Shown here piece by piece: positions 1 through 9,028 of a DNA stretch of 64,000 bases (position 1 is its first letter; each line of letters starts with the position of its first letter). Origin of the DNA: Variovorax sp. PAMC28562. GTDB taxonomy: Bacteria; Pseudomonadota; Gammaproteobacteria; Burkholderiales; Burkholderiaceae_C. The stretch is from the NCBI RefSeq assembly GCF_014303735.1, contig NZ_CP060296.1, positions 4,547,501-4,611,500 of the forward strand. The letters run 5' to 3'. Below the pieces are notes generated by a model. It saw only the letters and a program-made list of their open reading frames with translations, searched no databases and was not told where the DNA came from. The position numbers and the translations under genes were made by a program.

Positions 1-1260
1 ATGATCTTTACTGTCGCCTTCGCCGCTGCGCTGGTTGCCGGCCTGCTGGTGAAGTTCTGGCTCGCCTCACGGCAGATGCGCCACGTCGCCCGGCACCGCA
101 ACAACGTGCCGACGCCGTTCGCTCAAACCATCAGCCTGGCGGCGCACCAGAAAGCGGCCGAATACACCATCGCCAAGTCGCGCTTCGGCTTGATCGAAAT
201 GGCGTGGGGCGCTGTAATTTTGCTGGGCTGGACGCTGCTCGGTGGCCTCGATGTGGTCAACAAGCTGCTGCTCGCTTGGCTTGGCGGCGGCATGACCCAA
301 CAATTGGCGCTTCTCGTCGCGTTCGCGGCAATCGGTGGCTTGCTCGAACTGCCCTTCACGCTCTGGCAAACCTTCCGGTTGGAAGAGCGCTTCGGCTTCA
401 ACAAGATGACGCTCAAGCTGTGGCTGGCCGATGCCGTGAAGTCGACGGTGTTGGGCACGGTAATCGGCCTGCCCATCGCTGCGTTGATCCTCTGGCTGAT
501 GGGCGCAGCCGGCACCTTCTGGTGGCTTTGGGCCTGGTGCGCGTGGATGGGTTTTAACCTGCTGCTCATGCTGATCTACCCCAGCTTCATCGCGCCGCTC
601 TTCAACAAGTTCAAGCCGCTCGACGACCCGACGCTGCAGGCGCGCGTGACCGCGTTGATGAAGCGTTGCGGCTTCGCGGCCAAAGGCCTGTTCGTGATGG
701 ACGGCAGCACGCGCAGCGCGCATGCCAACGCGTACTTCACCGGCTTTGGTGCAAGCAAGCGCGTTGTGTTCTACGACACATTGCTACGCCAGCTGAGCGC
801 CTCCGAGGTCGAGGCCGTGCTCGCACACGAACTCGGACACTTCAAGCACAAGCACATCGTGAAGCGACTGGTCGCCATGTTCGCCTTGAGCCTCGCAGGC
901 TTCGCGTTGCTGGGTTTGGTCTCGTTGCAGGGCTGGTTCTTTGCCGGTCTGGGCGTGCAGCCCAACATGGGTTCGCCCAACAGCGCGTTGGCCCTGCTGC
1001 TTTTCATGATCGCTGTGCCGGTCTTCGGCTTCTTCGTGGCGCCGCTGTCGGCACGCCTGTCGCGCAAGCACGAGTTCGAAGCCGACGCGTATGCCGTCTC
1101 GCAAAGCAGTGGCGCCGACCTGTCTGCCGCACTGCTCAAGCTCTATCAAGACAACGCCTCGACGCTCACGCCTGACCCGGTGTTCGTCAAGTTCTACTAC
1201 TCGCATCCGCCCGCCTCCGAGCGCCTGCAACGCATGGCGCTCGCGCCGGCAACAGCCTGA
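1..1260 (+). CDS. M48 family metallopeptidase (Ste24/CAAX-protease type)
   Basis: This is an integral-membrane zinc endopeptidase of the Ste24/CAAX prenyl protease 1 group. It reads 419 residues, the usual length, with an N-terminal membrane helix (about 3-22), further hydrophobic segments (about 66-115, 145-190, 295-350) and the zinc motif HELGH at residues 276-280. The third metal ligand is probably the Glu in EFEADAYA near residue 360. The bacterial role is thought to be membrane-protein quality control; the substrate is unknown. The ATG is the very first base of the window, so an upstream start cannot be excluded, although the N-terminus looks natural. It is followed closely by the pterin dehydratase and rsgA on the same strand. 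Confidence 0.9.
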   Translation: MIFTVAFAAALVAGLLVKFWLASRQMRHVARHRNNVPTPFAQTISLAAHQKAAEYTIAKSRFGLIEMAWGAVILLGWTLLGGLDVVNKLLLAWLGGGMTQQLALLVAFAAIGGLLELPFTLWQTFRLEERFGFNKMTLKLWLADAVKSTVLGTVIGLPIAALILWLMGAAGTFWWLWAWCAWMGFNLLLMLIYPSFIAPLFNKFKPLDDPTLQARVTALMKRCGFAAKGLFVMDGSTRSAHANAYFTGFGASKRVVFYDTLLRQLSASEVEAVLAHELGHFKHKHIVKRLVAMFALSLAGFALLGLVSLQGWFFAGLGVQPNMGSPNSALALLLFMIAVPVFGFFVAPLSARLSRKHEFEADAYAVSQSSGADLSAALLKLYQDNASTLTPDPVFVKFYYSHPPASERLQRMALAPATA

Positions 1261-1275
1261 CCCTGAAAGCGCACC

Positions 1276-1638
1276 ATGAGCGACAGCATGTTCAAACCCA
1301 AAGACTGGAAAGTCTTGCCGCGCAGGGCATTGACTGCGACCGAGATCGTCGCCAGCCTGTCGAAGCTCGCCGGCTGGAAGCTGAGCGGCGACGGCGCGGA
1401 TGTCGTCATCGAAAAGACGTACAGCTTCAACAACTACTTCGAGACGATGGCGTTCGTGAATGCGCTGGCCCTCATCGCCCACACGCAAGACCATCACCCC
1501 GATCTGTCGGTGCACTACAACCGATGCGTGGTGCGCTTCAACACACATGACGTGAGCGGACTTTCAGCCACCGACTTCGACTGCGCCCGCCAAGCCGATG
1601 CGCTGCTATCGACCGTTTCCACCGCTTCCACCGCATGA
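1276..1638 (+). CDS. 4a-hydroxytetrahydrobiopterin dehydratase (PCD/PhhB-like)
   Basis: This small cytosolic enzyme (120 aa) dehydrates 4a-hydroxy-tetrahydropterin, recycling the cofactor of aromatic amino acid hydroxylases such as phenylalanine hydroxylase. The family signature is visible as HTQDHHPDLSV followed by a Tyr-Asn pair and then FNTHDVSGLSATD near the C-terminus. It starts 15 nt after the protease stop and ends 35 nt before rsgA, so the three probably share a transcript. No hydroxylase gene is nearby, so a more general pterin role is possible. Confidence 0.9.
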   Translation: MSDSMFKPKDWKVLPRRALTATEIVASLSKLAGWKLSGDGADVVIEKTYSFNNYFETMAFVNALALIAHTQDHHPDLSVHYNRCVVRFNTHDVSGLSATDFDCARQADALLSTVSTASTA

Positions 1639-1673
1639 GATTCGCTGCATGAGCCATATCAGGTATCGCGCCG

Positions 1674-2615
1674 TTGGCTAAGCAGCCACGCGATCTTCCC
1701 GGCGGCGCCACCCTGCGCGATGGCCTCGTCATCGCTGCCCACGGCCGTCACTGCCTCGTCGAAACGCCCGAGGGCGAACGCCTCATTTGCCACCCGCGTG
1801 GCAAGAAGAGCCAATCGGTCGTCGGTGACCGCGTGCGCTGGCAAGCGACCGAAGACGAAGGCACCATCGAGCAGGTGCTGCCGCGTCGCAACCTCTTCTA
1901 TCGGCAAGACGAGATCCGCACCAAGTCGTTCGCGGCCAACCTCGACCACGTGCTGATCCTGATCGCCGCCGAGCCTGAATTTTCAGAGCATCAACTTGCG
2001 CGAGCGTTGATCGCTGCCGAGGCTGAGCGCATCACACCGATCATCGCGCTCAACAAGAGCGACTTGGCGCTGCCCTTCGAACGCGCCTGGGCAAAGCTGT
2101 TGCCGTACCGGCGAATGCAGCATGGCGTGCTGCCGTTGTCTCTGAAGGCATCGGGCGAGGCCGATCGCGAATCGCTGATGAAGCTTTTGGCTGGCAAAAC
2201 GACGTTGGTGCTCGGCCCCTCGGGCGCCGGCAAGAGCACGCTTATCAACCTGCTGGTGCCGGGTGCCTCGGTGCTGACCCGCGAAATTTCACAGGCGCTG
2301 AATTCGGGCAAGCACACCACCACCAGCACGACCTGGTACTGGGTCGATGCCGACCACACCACCGGACTGATCGACTCGCCGGGGTTCCAGGAGTTCGGCC
2401 TGCATCACATCGCGCCGACGCAGCTCACCGGCCTGATGCCAGATATCGCCGCGCACGCGAACAACTGCAAGTTCTACAACTGCACGCATCTGCACGAACC
2501 GGGCTGCGGTGTCATTGCGAATGTAGAAACCGCCGACAAACCCGGCGACATCAGCGCGACTCGCTACAAGATATACGGCGAATTGTTTGCCGAGTTGAGC
2601 CAGACGCGCTACTGA
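1674..2615 (+). CDS. rsgA: Small ribosomal subunit biogenesis GTPase RsgA
   Basis: RsgA is a circularly permuted GTPase that checks late 30S maturation. An N-terminal OB-fold region (about 15-75) precedes the G domain with motifs in permuted order: NKSD at 127-130 (G4), GPSGAGKST at 181-189 (G1/P-loop) and DSPG at 234-237 (G3). The C-terminal zinc knuckle uses Cys265, Cys270, His272 and Cys278. Length (313 aa) is normal. The chosen start is TTG at 1674; an ATG at 1647 opens only a ten-codon frame that ends at a TAA just inside this gene. The start codon is the only uncertain point. Confidence 0.93.
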   Translation: MAKQPRDLPGGATLRDGLVIAAHGRHCLVETPEGERLICHPRGKKSQSVVGDRVRWQATEDEGTIEQVLPRRNLFYRQDEIRTKSFAANLDHVLILIAAEPEFSEHQLARALIAAEAERITPIIALNKSDLALPFERAWAKLLPYRRMQHGVLPLSLKASGEADRESLMKLLAGKTTLVLGPSGAGKSTLINLLVPGASVLTREISQALNSGKHTTTSTTWYWVDADHTTGLIDSPGFQEFGLHHIAPTQLTGLMPDIAAHANNCKFYNCTHLHEPGCGVIANVETADKPGDISATRYKIYGELFAELSQTRY

Positions 2616-3646
2616 GCAGGCAGTGCGTTAGGAGCGGCGCGCGGTATGACAGCCGCACCCGATGCGAACGCCACGCGCTCCACCCGGTAGCCGCGCTGGC
2701 GCAAGAGCTCTGGCAGGCCGGCGGGCCCGATCATGTGAAGCGCGCCCACCGCGGCGAACACGCTGCGGCCTTTTTTGTGTAGCGCATCGATGGCATCGGC
2801 GAGCGCCGGATTGCGGTCGTCGATCAAGCGCCTGATCGCGGCGATCTCTTTTGGCGTGGTCATGCAATCGCACCACTGTGCGTAGCTTTCGAGTCTGGAC
2901 AAATCCGACTCCGCCCAGGTCGCCAGCAGCGTTCGGGTCAAGGCTTTGGAGCGATCTCCTTCCAGCGCGTCGAGCGCCTCCCTGATTTCGTCGACGTCGA
3001 CCACAGCGTCCGGGCCAAGCATCGCATCGGCCTGTACCTCCGGCGTTTCGAGCGAGACGATCGGCTTGCGTTCGGGGCGTGCCTGCTCGGCCAGCATCTG
3101 GTCGGCACCGTATTCGAAGTACAAGCCATCGGCACGCAGGCCGATCAATTCGATGGTGCTCAGCAACATCGAGGGGTGCATTTTTCCGACCAAAGTTTCG
3201 GGCAGGCAAACGCGTGCCAGCTGCGCATTCACCCGCGGCACGAGCGCCGTCGGCACGTCGCCAGCGTGGCGCGAGATGAGCTTCGCGAATCGCTGCTGGA
3301 TCGAAGGATCGTCAACGTCCATTTCCAGCGCGAGCGTCTTGCTTGCGCGCAAGGCCGCAGCAGTCTTTGGTCCCGGCAACGCCCAGTCCTGCTTGTTGAT
3401 ATGGATCGTTCCATAGAGCCATGACGTGTGGCTGGCCGCACTGATGCGCCAAAGAAAACCGCGATCGCGCGGTTCGCCCAGCGTCGGTGTCAGCTGGTCT
3501 GCAGCCAATTTCGGCGCGGGCGGACATTCGGCCCCATGCGCCGCGCTGGCCCACAGCGACAGCCACGCGACGACGATCACGAAGGCTGCCATCCAGCGGC
3601 CACCGTAGCGGCGACCATGATCGACACCGAGACCGGCGCAGGACAT
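2609..3646 (-). CDS. TraB/GumN family protein
   Basis: This is a probably exported protein of the TraB/GumN family (TIKI-like fold). The family's two His motifs are visible: GTIH near the N-terminus (in WLYGTIHINKQDW) and GALH near the C-terminus (in GALHMIGPAGL). A hydrophobic stretch (MAAFVIVVAWLSLWASAAHG) resembles a signal peptide. The start at 3646 overlaps the hisC stop as TGATG, suggesting translational coupling; an internal ATG at 3592 would place the signal peptide right at the N-terminus. The 3' end overlaps the end of rsgA by 7 nt (convergent). TIKI relatives are metalloproteases, but the bacterial substrate is unknown. Confidence 0.8.
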   Translation of the reverse strand: MSCAGLGVDHGRRYGGRWMAAFVIVVAWLSLWASAAHGAECPPAPKLAADQLTPTLGEPRDRGFLWRISAASHTSWLYGTIHINKQDWALPGPKTAAALRASKTLALEMDVDDPSIQQRFAKLISRHAGDVPTALVPRVNAQLARVCLPETLVGKMHPSMLLSTIELIGLRADGLYFEYGADQMLAEQARPERKPIVSLETPEVQADAMLGPDAVVDVDEIREALDALEGDRSKALTRTLLATWAESDLSRLESYAQWCDCMTTPKEIAAIRRLIDDRNPALADAIDALHKKGRSVFAAVGALHMIGPAGLPELLRQRGYRVERVAFASGAAVIPRAAPNALPAQ

Positions 3647-4743
3647 CAGCCGAGCACGGTCTGCAGCGCATCGATCAGTGTGCTGCACTGATCGCGCGTG
3701 CCAATGCTGATACGCAGGTACTGGTCGATGCGCGGCCGTGCGAAGTGGCGCACAAGCACGGCCCGTTCCCGCAGCGCGGCAGCGAGCATGGCTGCATCGT
3801 GATCAGGATGGCGCACGAAGACGAAGTTGGCTTGTGACGGCAGCACTTCGAAGCCCAGGTCTTCCAGCTGCAAGCTGAGGCCCTCGCGCGTGTCCATCAC
3901 CGCTTTGCGCGTGGCTTCGAAATAGCGCCCGTCCTCGATCGCCGCGATTGCGCCAGCGCTCGCGAGGCGATCGAGCGGATACGAGTTGAAGCTGTCTTTG
4001 ACGCGCGTCAAAGCTTCGATCAGATGCGACTGCCCGCAGGCGAAGCCGACACGCAATCCGGCCAGCGAGTGTGACTTCGACAAAGTTCGCACCACGAGCA
4101 GGTTCGGATAAAGCGCCACCAGCGGCAATGCACTTTCGCCGCCGAAGTCGACGTAGGCCTCATCGACCAGCACGACGCGATGCGGGCAGGCAATCAGCAA
4201 TTGCTCGATGCGTTCGAGCGGCAGGCCGATGCCGGTCGGTGCATTCGGGTTGGCTATGACGATGCCGGCACAGCCGTCGACAGACTGCGCGCGCGCAGCT
4301 AGCGCATCGACGTCGATGCGCAGGTCATCATCCACTGGCTGCAGCTCGCAGGCGATGCCATAGAGTTGCGCGTACACCTTGTAAAAGCTGTAGGTGATGT
4401 CGGGAAGGAGCAGCGGTTCAGCCCGCTGAAAGAAAGCGAAGAACGCGTGCGCAAGCACTTCGTCCGATCCGTTGCCGACGAAAACCTGCTGCGCGTTCAA
4501 CCCATGTCGATGCGCGATGGCTTCACGCAACGCCATCGAAGTCGGATCGGGGTAGCGCTCCAGCCCGCTTTCAGACGCACGCTGTATCGCATCGATGGCA
4601 AGCGGTGACGGCGGGTACGGGTTCTCGTTGGTGTTGAGCTTGACGAGATTGTCGATGCGCGGCTGCTCGCCCGGCACGTACGGTTGCAGTGCCGCGATGC
4701 GCGGGCTCCAGAAGCTTGACCCGGGCGCGCTCAACGCGCTCAA
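3646..4743 (-). CDS. hisC: Histidinol-phosphate aminotransferase
   Basis: HisC is a PLP-dependent class I/II aminotransferase that converts imidazole-acetol phosphate to histidinol phosphate. Visible marks are the N-terminal LNTNENPYPPSP, the NPNAPTG block, VDEAYVDF and the PLP-lysine region TLSKSHSLAGLRVGF. The frame stays open up to a GTG at 4806, but that lies inside cobD and the added residues look unconserved. I prefer the TTG at 4743 because it overlaps the cobD stop (TTGA) and sits just before the conserved FWSPRIAALQPYVPG. It lies away from a his operon and is followed by the TraB/GumN gene, so it may be a second hisC copy. Confidence 0.88.
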   Translation of the reverse strand: MSALSAPGSSFWSPRIAALQPYVPGEQPRIDNLVKLNTNENPYPPSPLAIDAIQRASESGLERYPDPTSMALREAIAHRHGLNAQQVFVGNGSDEVLAHAFFAFFQRAEPLLLPDITYSFYKVYAQLYGIACELQPVDDDLRIDVDALAARAQSVDGCAGIVIANPNAPTGIGLPLERIEQLLIACPHRVVLVDEAYVDFGGESALPLVALYPNLLVVRTLSKSHSLAGLRVGFACGQSHLIEALTRVKDSFNSYPLDRLASAGAIAAIEDGRYFEATRKAVMDTREGLSLQLEDLGFEVLPSQANFVFVRHPDHDAAMLAAALRERAVLVRHFARPRIDQYLRISIGTRDQCSTLIDALQTVLG

Positions 4744-5741
4744 CCAAGCAGGCGCGCCAGCGTCAACAGCGCCAGCAACACCATCCACATCACGACCGAT
4801 CGCCACACCAGGCCGACCACACTGCGTAGATGCGCCGGCTCGGGCTCGCGGCCCGGCGTGCTTCCGCTGTCGAAGGTGCGCGCGCTCAGCAGAGGGTCGC
4901 CGGCCTGGGCGCGCTGCAGCGGATCGGTGATCGGCACCGGGCTGAGCGTACCGCCGCCTAGCCGCACATTCACTGCGCCCGAGGTCGCTGCGAGGATCAC
5001 GCCGTCGTTCGGATCAGGGAAGCGACTCGCGTCGTTGCGCCAGCAATCGATCGCCTCCTCGAAGCTGCCGACCACCGCGAAGCCGAGCGCCGTGATTCGC
5101 GCCGGTAGCCGGTCGATGACACTCCACGCACGGTGCGCCGCCTGCTGCACCCACACGCTCGACGGCTGGTTCGTAGCGCCGCTCTTGTGCGCCCAGTAGC
5201 GCGCCACGAACTCGCTCATGCGATAGAAAACGGCGCCGGCCGGCCCGAGCCCGAACGCGGCCAGAATCGAAAACCACGCCAGCACGCCGAACACGTGTCG
5301 GTGAGCAGCAATGACCGAATGCTCGATCACATGACGCACGATTTCGCTGCGCGGCAAGTCGGCTGCGTCGACACGCTGCCAATGCGCCAGCAGCGATCGG
5401 GCGAGCGGCTCATCGCCATCGTCGAGCGCATCGCGAATGCCGGTGAAGTGATGGCTGAACTGCCGAAAGCCCAAGGTGACATAAAGCACCGCGATGCTCC
5501 ACAGTACGGCAAAAGGCAAGCCCAGGGTGAGCACCAAAAGCCAGTGCACGCCGAGTGCGATCAGCGTCGGTATGAACACGGAAATGGTCCATGCGATCCA
5601 CCCGTGATGCGGCTTGCCCGCATCGAAATTGCGGCTGATCCAGCGCGTCCAGGCGAGCACGCCGCCGTAGATCGGGTTATGAAAGGCGAGCGGCCGCACC
5701 TGTTCGATCAGCAACGCGCACAGGATGGCAAAAAAGCTCAT
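4740..5741 (-). CDS. CobD/CbiB-family membrane protein
   Basis: This polytopic inner-membrane protein (333 aa) belongs to the CobD/CbiB family, whose classic members attach aminopropanol phosphate to cobyric acid. Recognisable family traits are the N-terminal MSFFAILCALLIEQVRP, repeated hydrophobic helices, an acidic DALDDGD block and a second helix set around FGVLAWFSILAAFGLGPAGAVFYR. No other cobalamin gene is visible, and such isolated proteobacterial paralogues are often called only CobD/CbiB-like. It is first in a unit with hisC and the TraB/GumN gene (start/stop overlaps). The exact reaction is therefore uncertain. Confidence 0.8.
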   Translation of the reverse strand: MSFFAILCALLIEQVRPLAFHNPIYGGVLAWTRWISRNFDAGKPHHGWIAWTISVFIPTLIALGVHWLLVLTLGLPFAVLWSIAVLYVTLGFRQFSHHFTGIRDALDDGDEPLARSLLAHWQRVDAADLPRSEIVRHVIEHSVIAAHRHVFGVLAWFSILAAFGLGPAGAVFYRMSEFVARYWAHKSGATNQPSSVWVQQAAHRAWSVIDRLPARITALGFAVVGSFEEAIDCWRNDASRFPDPNDGVILAATSGAVNVRLGGGTLSPVPITDPLQRAQAGDPLLSARTFDSGSTPGREPEPAHLRSVVGLVWRSVVMWMVLLALLTLARLLG

Positions 5742-5781
5742 TCTTCGATGATAGCGACGAGGGCTTTTGCGACAACGGCTA

Positions 5782-6510
5782 TCAGGCGATCATGAAGCGA
5801 TAGAGATTGCGCAGCATGCCGGCCGTGGCGCCCCAAACGAAGCGCTCGTGCGCACCGTCCTGGTAAGGCATCGAGAACCACTCGCGCCGCTGCGATTCGC
5901 CATCGGCTGATCGCCACACAATGGTGTGACGACGGTGGTTCGCAGGGTTCATGAGGAACGCCAGCGGCACTTCGAACGAGTCCGCGACTTCGTAGGGGTT
6001 GATGGTGAGCTCGAACCCCGGCTTCACCAGCGCGACCACTGGCGTGATGATGAAAGAAGTGCCAGTGGTGTAAGTTGGCAAGCTGCCCAGAACCTCGATG
6101 AAACGCGACTCCAATCCGACCTCTTCCCACGCTTCGCGCATCGCCGCCGCGGCGACGTTGATGTCTTCCGGATCGACACGGCCACCCGGGAATGCCACCT
6201 GGCCGGAGTGGGTCGACAGATGCGTCGTGCGCTCGGTCAGCAGCACCGTCGGCACCTCGCGCATGACAATCGGAACCAGCACCGCTGCCTGAGCCGGCAC
6301 GCGGTCGGCAAAGCGCGGCTCACGCCGCACTTCAGGCGACCAGGTTGGCGGTGTCCCAAAGCGCGCACGCAACGCAAGGGCTGTCAGCTGCGACGCAGCG
6401 ACTACGGGCAACTGGTGGTCGACGGCCGTAACGGGCACGGTGCGTGGATCGAACGATGGCATGGGCACGAAAGGCGCCGCGTTGATCGGTTCGATAGGGT
6501 CGGATTGCAT
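5782..6510 (-). CDS. CoA pyrophosphatase (Nudix hydrolase, NudL-like)
   Basis: This is a cytosolic Nudix hydrolase of the CoA pyrophosphatase subgroup, which splits CoA or its derivatives into 3',5'-ADP and 4'-phosphopantetheine. The subgroup signature is clear: LLTERTTHLSTHSGQVAFPGG (first part at about 90-110) runs into the Nudix helix with REAWEEVGL at about 125-133. The start was placed at the ATG at 6510; upstream in-frame codons look unconserved. The 242-residue length fits the family. The gene lies alone between the rplS terminator and cobD. Confidence 0.88.
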   Translation of the reverse strand: MQSDPIEPINAAPFVPMPSFDPRTVPVTAVDHQLPVVAASQLTALALRARFGTPPTWSPEVRREPRFADRVPAQAAVLVPIVMREVPTVLLTERTTHLSTHSGQVAFPGGRVDPEDINVAAAAMREAWEEVGLESRFIEVLGSLPTYTTGTSFIITPVVALVKPGFELTINPYEVADSFEVPLAFLMNPANHRRHTIVWRSADGESQRREWFSMPYQDGAHERFVWGATAGMLRNLYRFMIA

Positions 6511-6644
6511 GGAAAAAATAGGGATCGGCTTCGATGGTGAGCGCCTGAAACGGCACAAAAGACGCAGAGGTCACAGAATGCGCTGACCATAGCGCGCAAC
6601 GACGAAGACTGCCGTCGCGTCCGGCCAATCGAGGCGCCAATGCA

Positions 6645-6669
6645 AAAAGCCGCCATGACGGCGGCTTTT
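6645..6669 (-). terminator. Rho-independent terminator after rplS
   Basis: Two 10-nt arms, AAAAGCCGCC and GGCGGCTTTT, are perfectly complementary around a 5-nt loop. Read on the minus strand the hairpin ends in a run of five Ts. It lies 30 nt after the rplS stop and closes the rpsP-rimM-trmD-rplS operon; its symmetry means it could act in both directions. Confidence 0.85.
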
Positions 6670-6700
6670 CGATGCACAGGAACAAGTGCCTGGAGGCTGC

Positions 6701-7093
6701 TTATTGCGCAGCGGCTGCCGGTGCGGCAGTCTTGCTGCGAAGTTGCAGCTTTTCCTTGATGCGTGCTGAACGACCGCTGCGCTCGCGCAGGTAGTACAGC
6801 TTGGCGCGACGTACGTCACCGCGGCGCTTGACTTCGATGGCGGCGATCAGCGGGCTGTAGGTCTGGAACGTACGCTCCACACCTTCTCCGCTCGAAATCT
6901 TGCGCACCGTGAAGCCGCTGTTGAGGCCGCGATTGCGCTTGGCGATCACGACACCTTCGTAGGCCTGAATACGCTTGCGGGTACCTTCGACCACGTTCAC
7001 GCTGACGATGACCGTGTCACCGGGCATGAAAACGGGGATCTTTTTGTCGAGGCGGACGATTTCTTCCTGCTCGAGGGTTTCGATGAGATTCAT
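6701..7093 (-). CDS. rplS: 50S ribosomal protein L19
   Basis: L19 sits at the interface of the two ribosomal subunits. The protein starts [12 protein letters not shown] and contains the family's [19 protein letters not shown] stretch and a basic [14 protein letters not shown] segment. The start is the ATG at 7093 after an AGGAAAG ribosome site; the open frame upstream is not part of L19. At 130 residues it is slightly longer than the typical 115-120 because of an Ala-rich tail. It is last in the rpsP operon and followed by a terminator. Confidence 0.95.
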   Translation of the reverse strand: MNLIETLEQEEIVRLDKKIPVFMPGDTVIVSVNVVEGTRKRIQAYEGVVIAKRNRGLNSGFTVRKISSGEGVERTFQTYSPLIAAIEVKRRGDVRRAKLYYLRERSGRSARIKEKLQLRSKTAAPAAAAQ

Positions 7094-7205
7094 GACTTTC
7101 CTGATGTCGATCGTGCTCGCGCTACACAAAAGGCGTTTGGCGGGTTCGACTCTGAAAGAGTCGAGGTACGTCACGCGGCCGGGCAGAGGATCGGGGAGCC
7201 CGAAA

Positions 7206-7961
7206 TTATAGCTTTTTCTTCAAAGCCGTCTCGTCGGCCGCATCCAGACGACCAGCTGCGCGCGCTGCCTCGATAAGCTCGGGGCGTCGCGCCGCCGTGA
7301 TCGCAAGGCGTTGATCGCGCCGCCAACGCTCGATCTGCATGTGGTGACCAGACATCAACGGCGTTGGGACGCTCACACCGTTCCATTGCTCGGGGCGCGT
7401 GTAGTGCGGGCAGTCCAGCAAGCCATCGAGCGTCGGGTTGAAACTGTCCTGCGCATGACTGGCCTCGTCGCCGAGCACGCCAGGTTGCAGACGGGCAACG
7501 GCATCGAGCAAGGCCATCGCAGCGATCTCTCCACCCGACAGCACGAAGTCCCCGAGGCTGATCTGATGCGTGACGCGCGTATCGATAAAGCGCTGGTCGA
7601 TCCCTTCGTAGCGTCCGCAGATCAACACCGCGCCCTCGCTCGCCGACCAAAGTTCGACAGCCGCGTGCCGCAAAACTTCGCCGATGGGCGAGAACAGCAC
7701 GACGGGTGCGGCAACTGACGAATCCCCCCGCGCAGCCTGCGCCGCAACGAGGCAAGCGGTGAGCGGTTCGGCCATCATGACCATGCCCGGACCGCCGCCA
7801 AAGGGTCGATCGTCGACACGCTTGTAGTTGCCTTGCGCAAAATCGCGCGGATTCCAGAGGACGACCTCGACCTGCTTCGATTCGTAAGCGCGACGCGTGA
7901 CACCGCTCGCAAAGAAGGGCGCGAACAGTTCGGGAAACAGCGTGATGAGGTCGAAGCGCAT
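7206..7961 (-). CDS. trmD: tRNA (guanine(37)-N1)-methyltransferase
   Basis: TrmD methylates G37 of tRNAs to prevent +1 frameshifting, using SAM bound in a trefoil-knot (SPOUT) fold. The start [13 protein letters not shown], the early FGGGPGMVM motif and the knot region [12 protein letters not shown] followed by GDFVLSGGE are textbook TrmD. Length (251 aa) is normal. It lies between rimM and rplS in the conserved ribosomal/tRNA-maturation operon, about 110 nt before rplS, a gap that may hold processing or control signals. Confidence 0.96.
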   Translation of the reverse strand: MRFDLITLFPELFAPFFASGVTRRAYESKQVEVVLWNPRDFAQGNYKRVDDRPFGGGPGMVMMAEPLTACLVAAQAARGDSSVAAPVVLFSPIGEVLRHAAVELWSASEGAVLICGRYEGIDQRFIDTRVTHQISLGDFVLSGGEIAAMALLDAVARLQPGVLGDEASHAQDSFNPTLDGLLDCPHYTRPEQWNGVSVPTPLMSGHHMQIERWRRDQRLAITAARRPELIEAARAAGRLDAADETALKKKL

Positions 7962-7992
7962 GGCGGTTCGATGAGCGACTAACGCGCGGCGC

Positions 7993-8544
7993 CTAGTACT
8001 CGGGCTGCCAGTCGACCGTGATCAGCCGGCCGGCGAGGTCGACCTTGTCGACGTAGACGGACACGAACGGCACCATGCGTTCAATCGGCTTGCCGTCTTC
8101 TTCGGCCGTCAACACCAGCGTGGTTTGCGGACCCGTCGCGAGCAGTTCACGCACGCTGCCGAGCGCTATGCCCTCGCGATTGACGACGTCGAGACCGATC
8201 AAATCGACCCAGTAGTACTCGTCTTCAGCCGCAGTCGGAAAGCTCGAACGCGGTACGAAAACGCGCGCACCTCGCAGCGCTTCAGCCGCGGTGCGGTCAG
8301 GCACGTCGTCAGAGTGCGCGACGACCCAATTGGAATGTTCTTTGGCCTCGCGAATCGCGAGCTTGAAGGGGCCGGAAGTTCCGCCAGGCGGCTGGATGAA
8401 CCAGCGCTTGGAAGAAAAAAGCGCCTCGGGTTGGGCGCTGTGGGGCATGACCTTAAACCAGCCTTTGATGCCCCAGGCATCGGCAATGCGCCCCACCTCG
8501 ATCGCATCCGCCGGCAGTGCGGCGGCTTCGAGCGTGGGCAGCAT
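7993..8544 (-). CDS. rimM: Ribosome maturation factor RimM
   Basis: RimM helps assemble the 30S head and binds S19. The N-terminal RimM domain shows [16 protein letters not shown], and the C-terminal PRC-barrel shows [15 protein letters not shown]. Length (183 aa) is typical. It sits 13 nt downstream of rpsP and 31 nt upstream of trmD, the order conserved across proteobacteria. Confidence 0.95.
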   Translation of the reverse strand: MLPTLEAAALPADAIEVGRIADAWGIKGWFKVMPHSAQPEALFSSKRWFIQPPGGTSGPFKLAIREAKEHSNWVVAHSDDVPDRTAAEALRGARVFVPRSSFPTAAEDEYYWVDLIGLDVVNREGIALGSVRELLATGPQTTLVLTAEEDGKPIERMVPFVSVYVDKVDLAGRLITVDWQPEY

Positions 8545-8557
8545 TACCTACCGCCGA

Positions 8558-8821
8558 TCAGGCTGCTGCCTTGGGTGCCGCAGCAGCGGCTTGCTTGACC
8601 AGACGCATCACGGTCGGAGAAGCCTGTGCGCCGACGCCGGTCCAGTAAGCCAGGCGGTCCGATGAAATGCGGATGCTCTCTTCATTTTCCTTGGCGGCCG
8701 GGTTGTAAAAACCCAGACGCTCGATGAAACGGCCATCGCGGCGAACGCGCTTGTCCGACACGACGATGTTGAAAAACGGACGGCCTTTGGAGCCGCCGCG
8801 GGAGAGTCGAATGACGACCAT
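8558..8821 (-). CDS. rpsP: 30S ribosomal protein S16
   Basis: S16 is an early-assembly 30S protein. The 87-residue product starts [21 protein letters not shown] and carries the expected [12 protein letters not shown] segment, with an Ala/Lys-rich tail. It is the first gene of the rpsP-rimM-trmD-rplS operon and is preceded by an approximately 115-nt leader and a sigma70-like promoter at 8944-8970. Confidence 0.96.
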   Translation of the reverse strand: MVVIRLSRGGSKGRPFFNIVVSDKRVRRDGRFIERLGFYNPAAKENEESIRISSDRLAYWTGVGAQASPTVMRLVKQAAAAAPKAAA

Positions 8822-8943
8822 GATTTATCCTTCGGGTGGTGCAGCAAGCCGGGAAAATCCCGATAACGCTTGCACACGGTGTTCTTCCAGCGTCGAGACA
8901 CGCGACATGGCCACCCGGCCAGCGACACGCTGAAAAGCCCATG

Positions 8944-8970
8944 ATTATAGCCCGCCCACCTGATTGTCAG
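8944..8970 (-). promoter_or_regulatory. Probable sigma70 promoter of the rpsP operon
   Basis: On the minus strand a perfect TATAAT occupies 8949-8944, with CTGACA (five of six matches to TTGACA) at 8970-8965. The 15-bp spacing is shorter than ideal, so the exact -35 is uncertain. Transcription would start near 8937, giving a leader of about 115 nt before rpsP. Confidence 0.6.
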
Positions 8971-9028
8971 ACTCGGCCCGTCCCGCCCCCGTACCTCGTC
9001 CACCACAAATCGCCTCCCAGGCTTCCTG

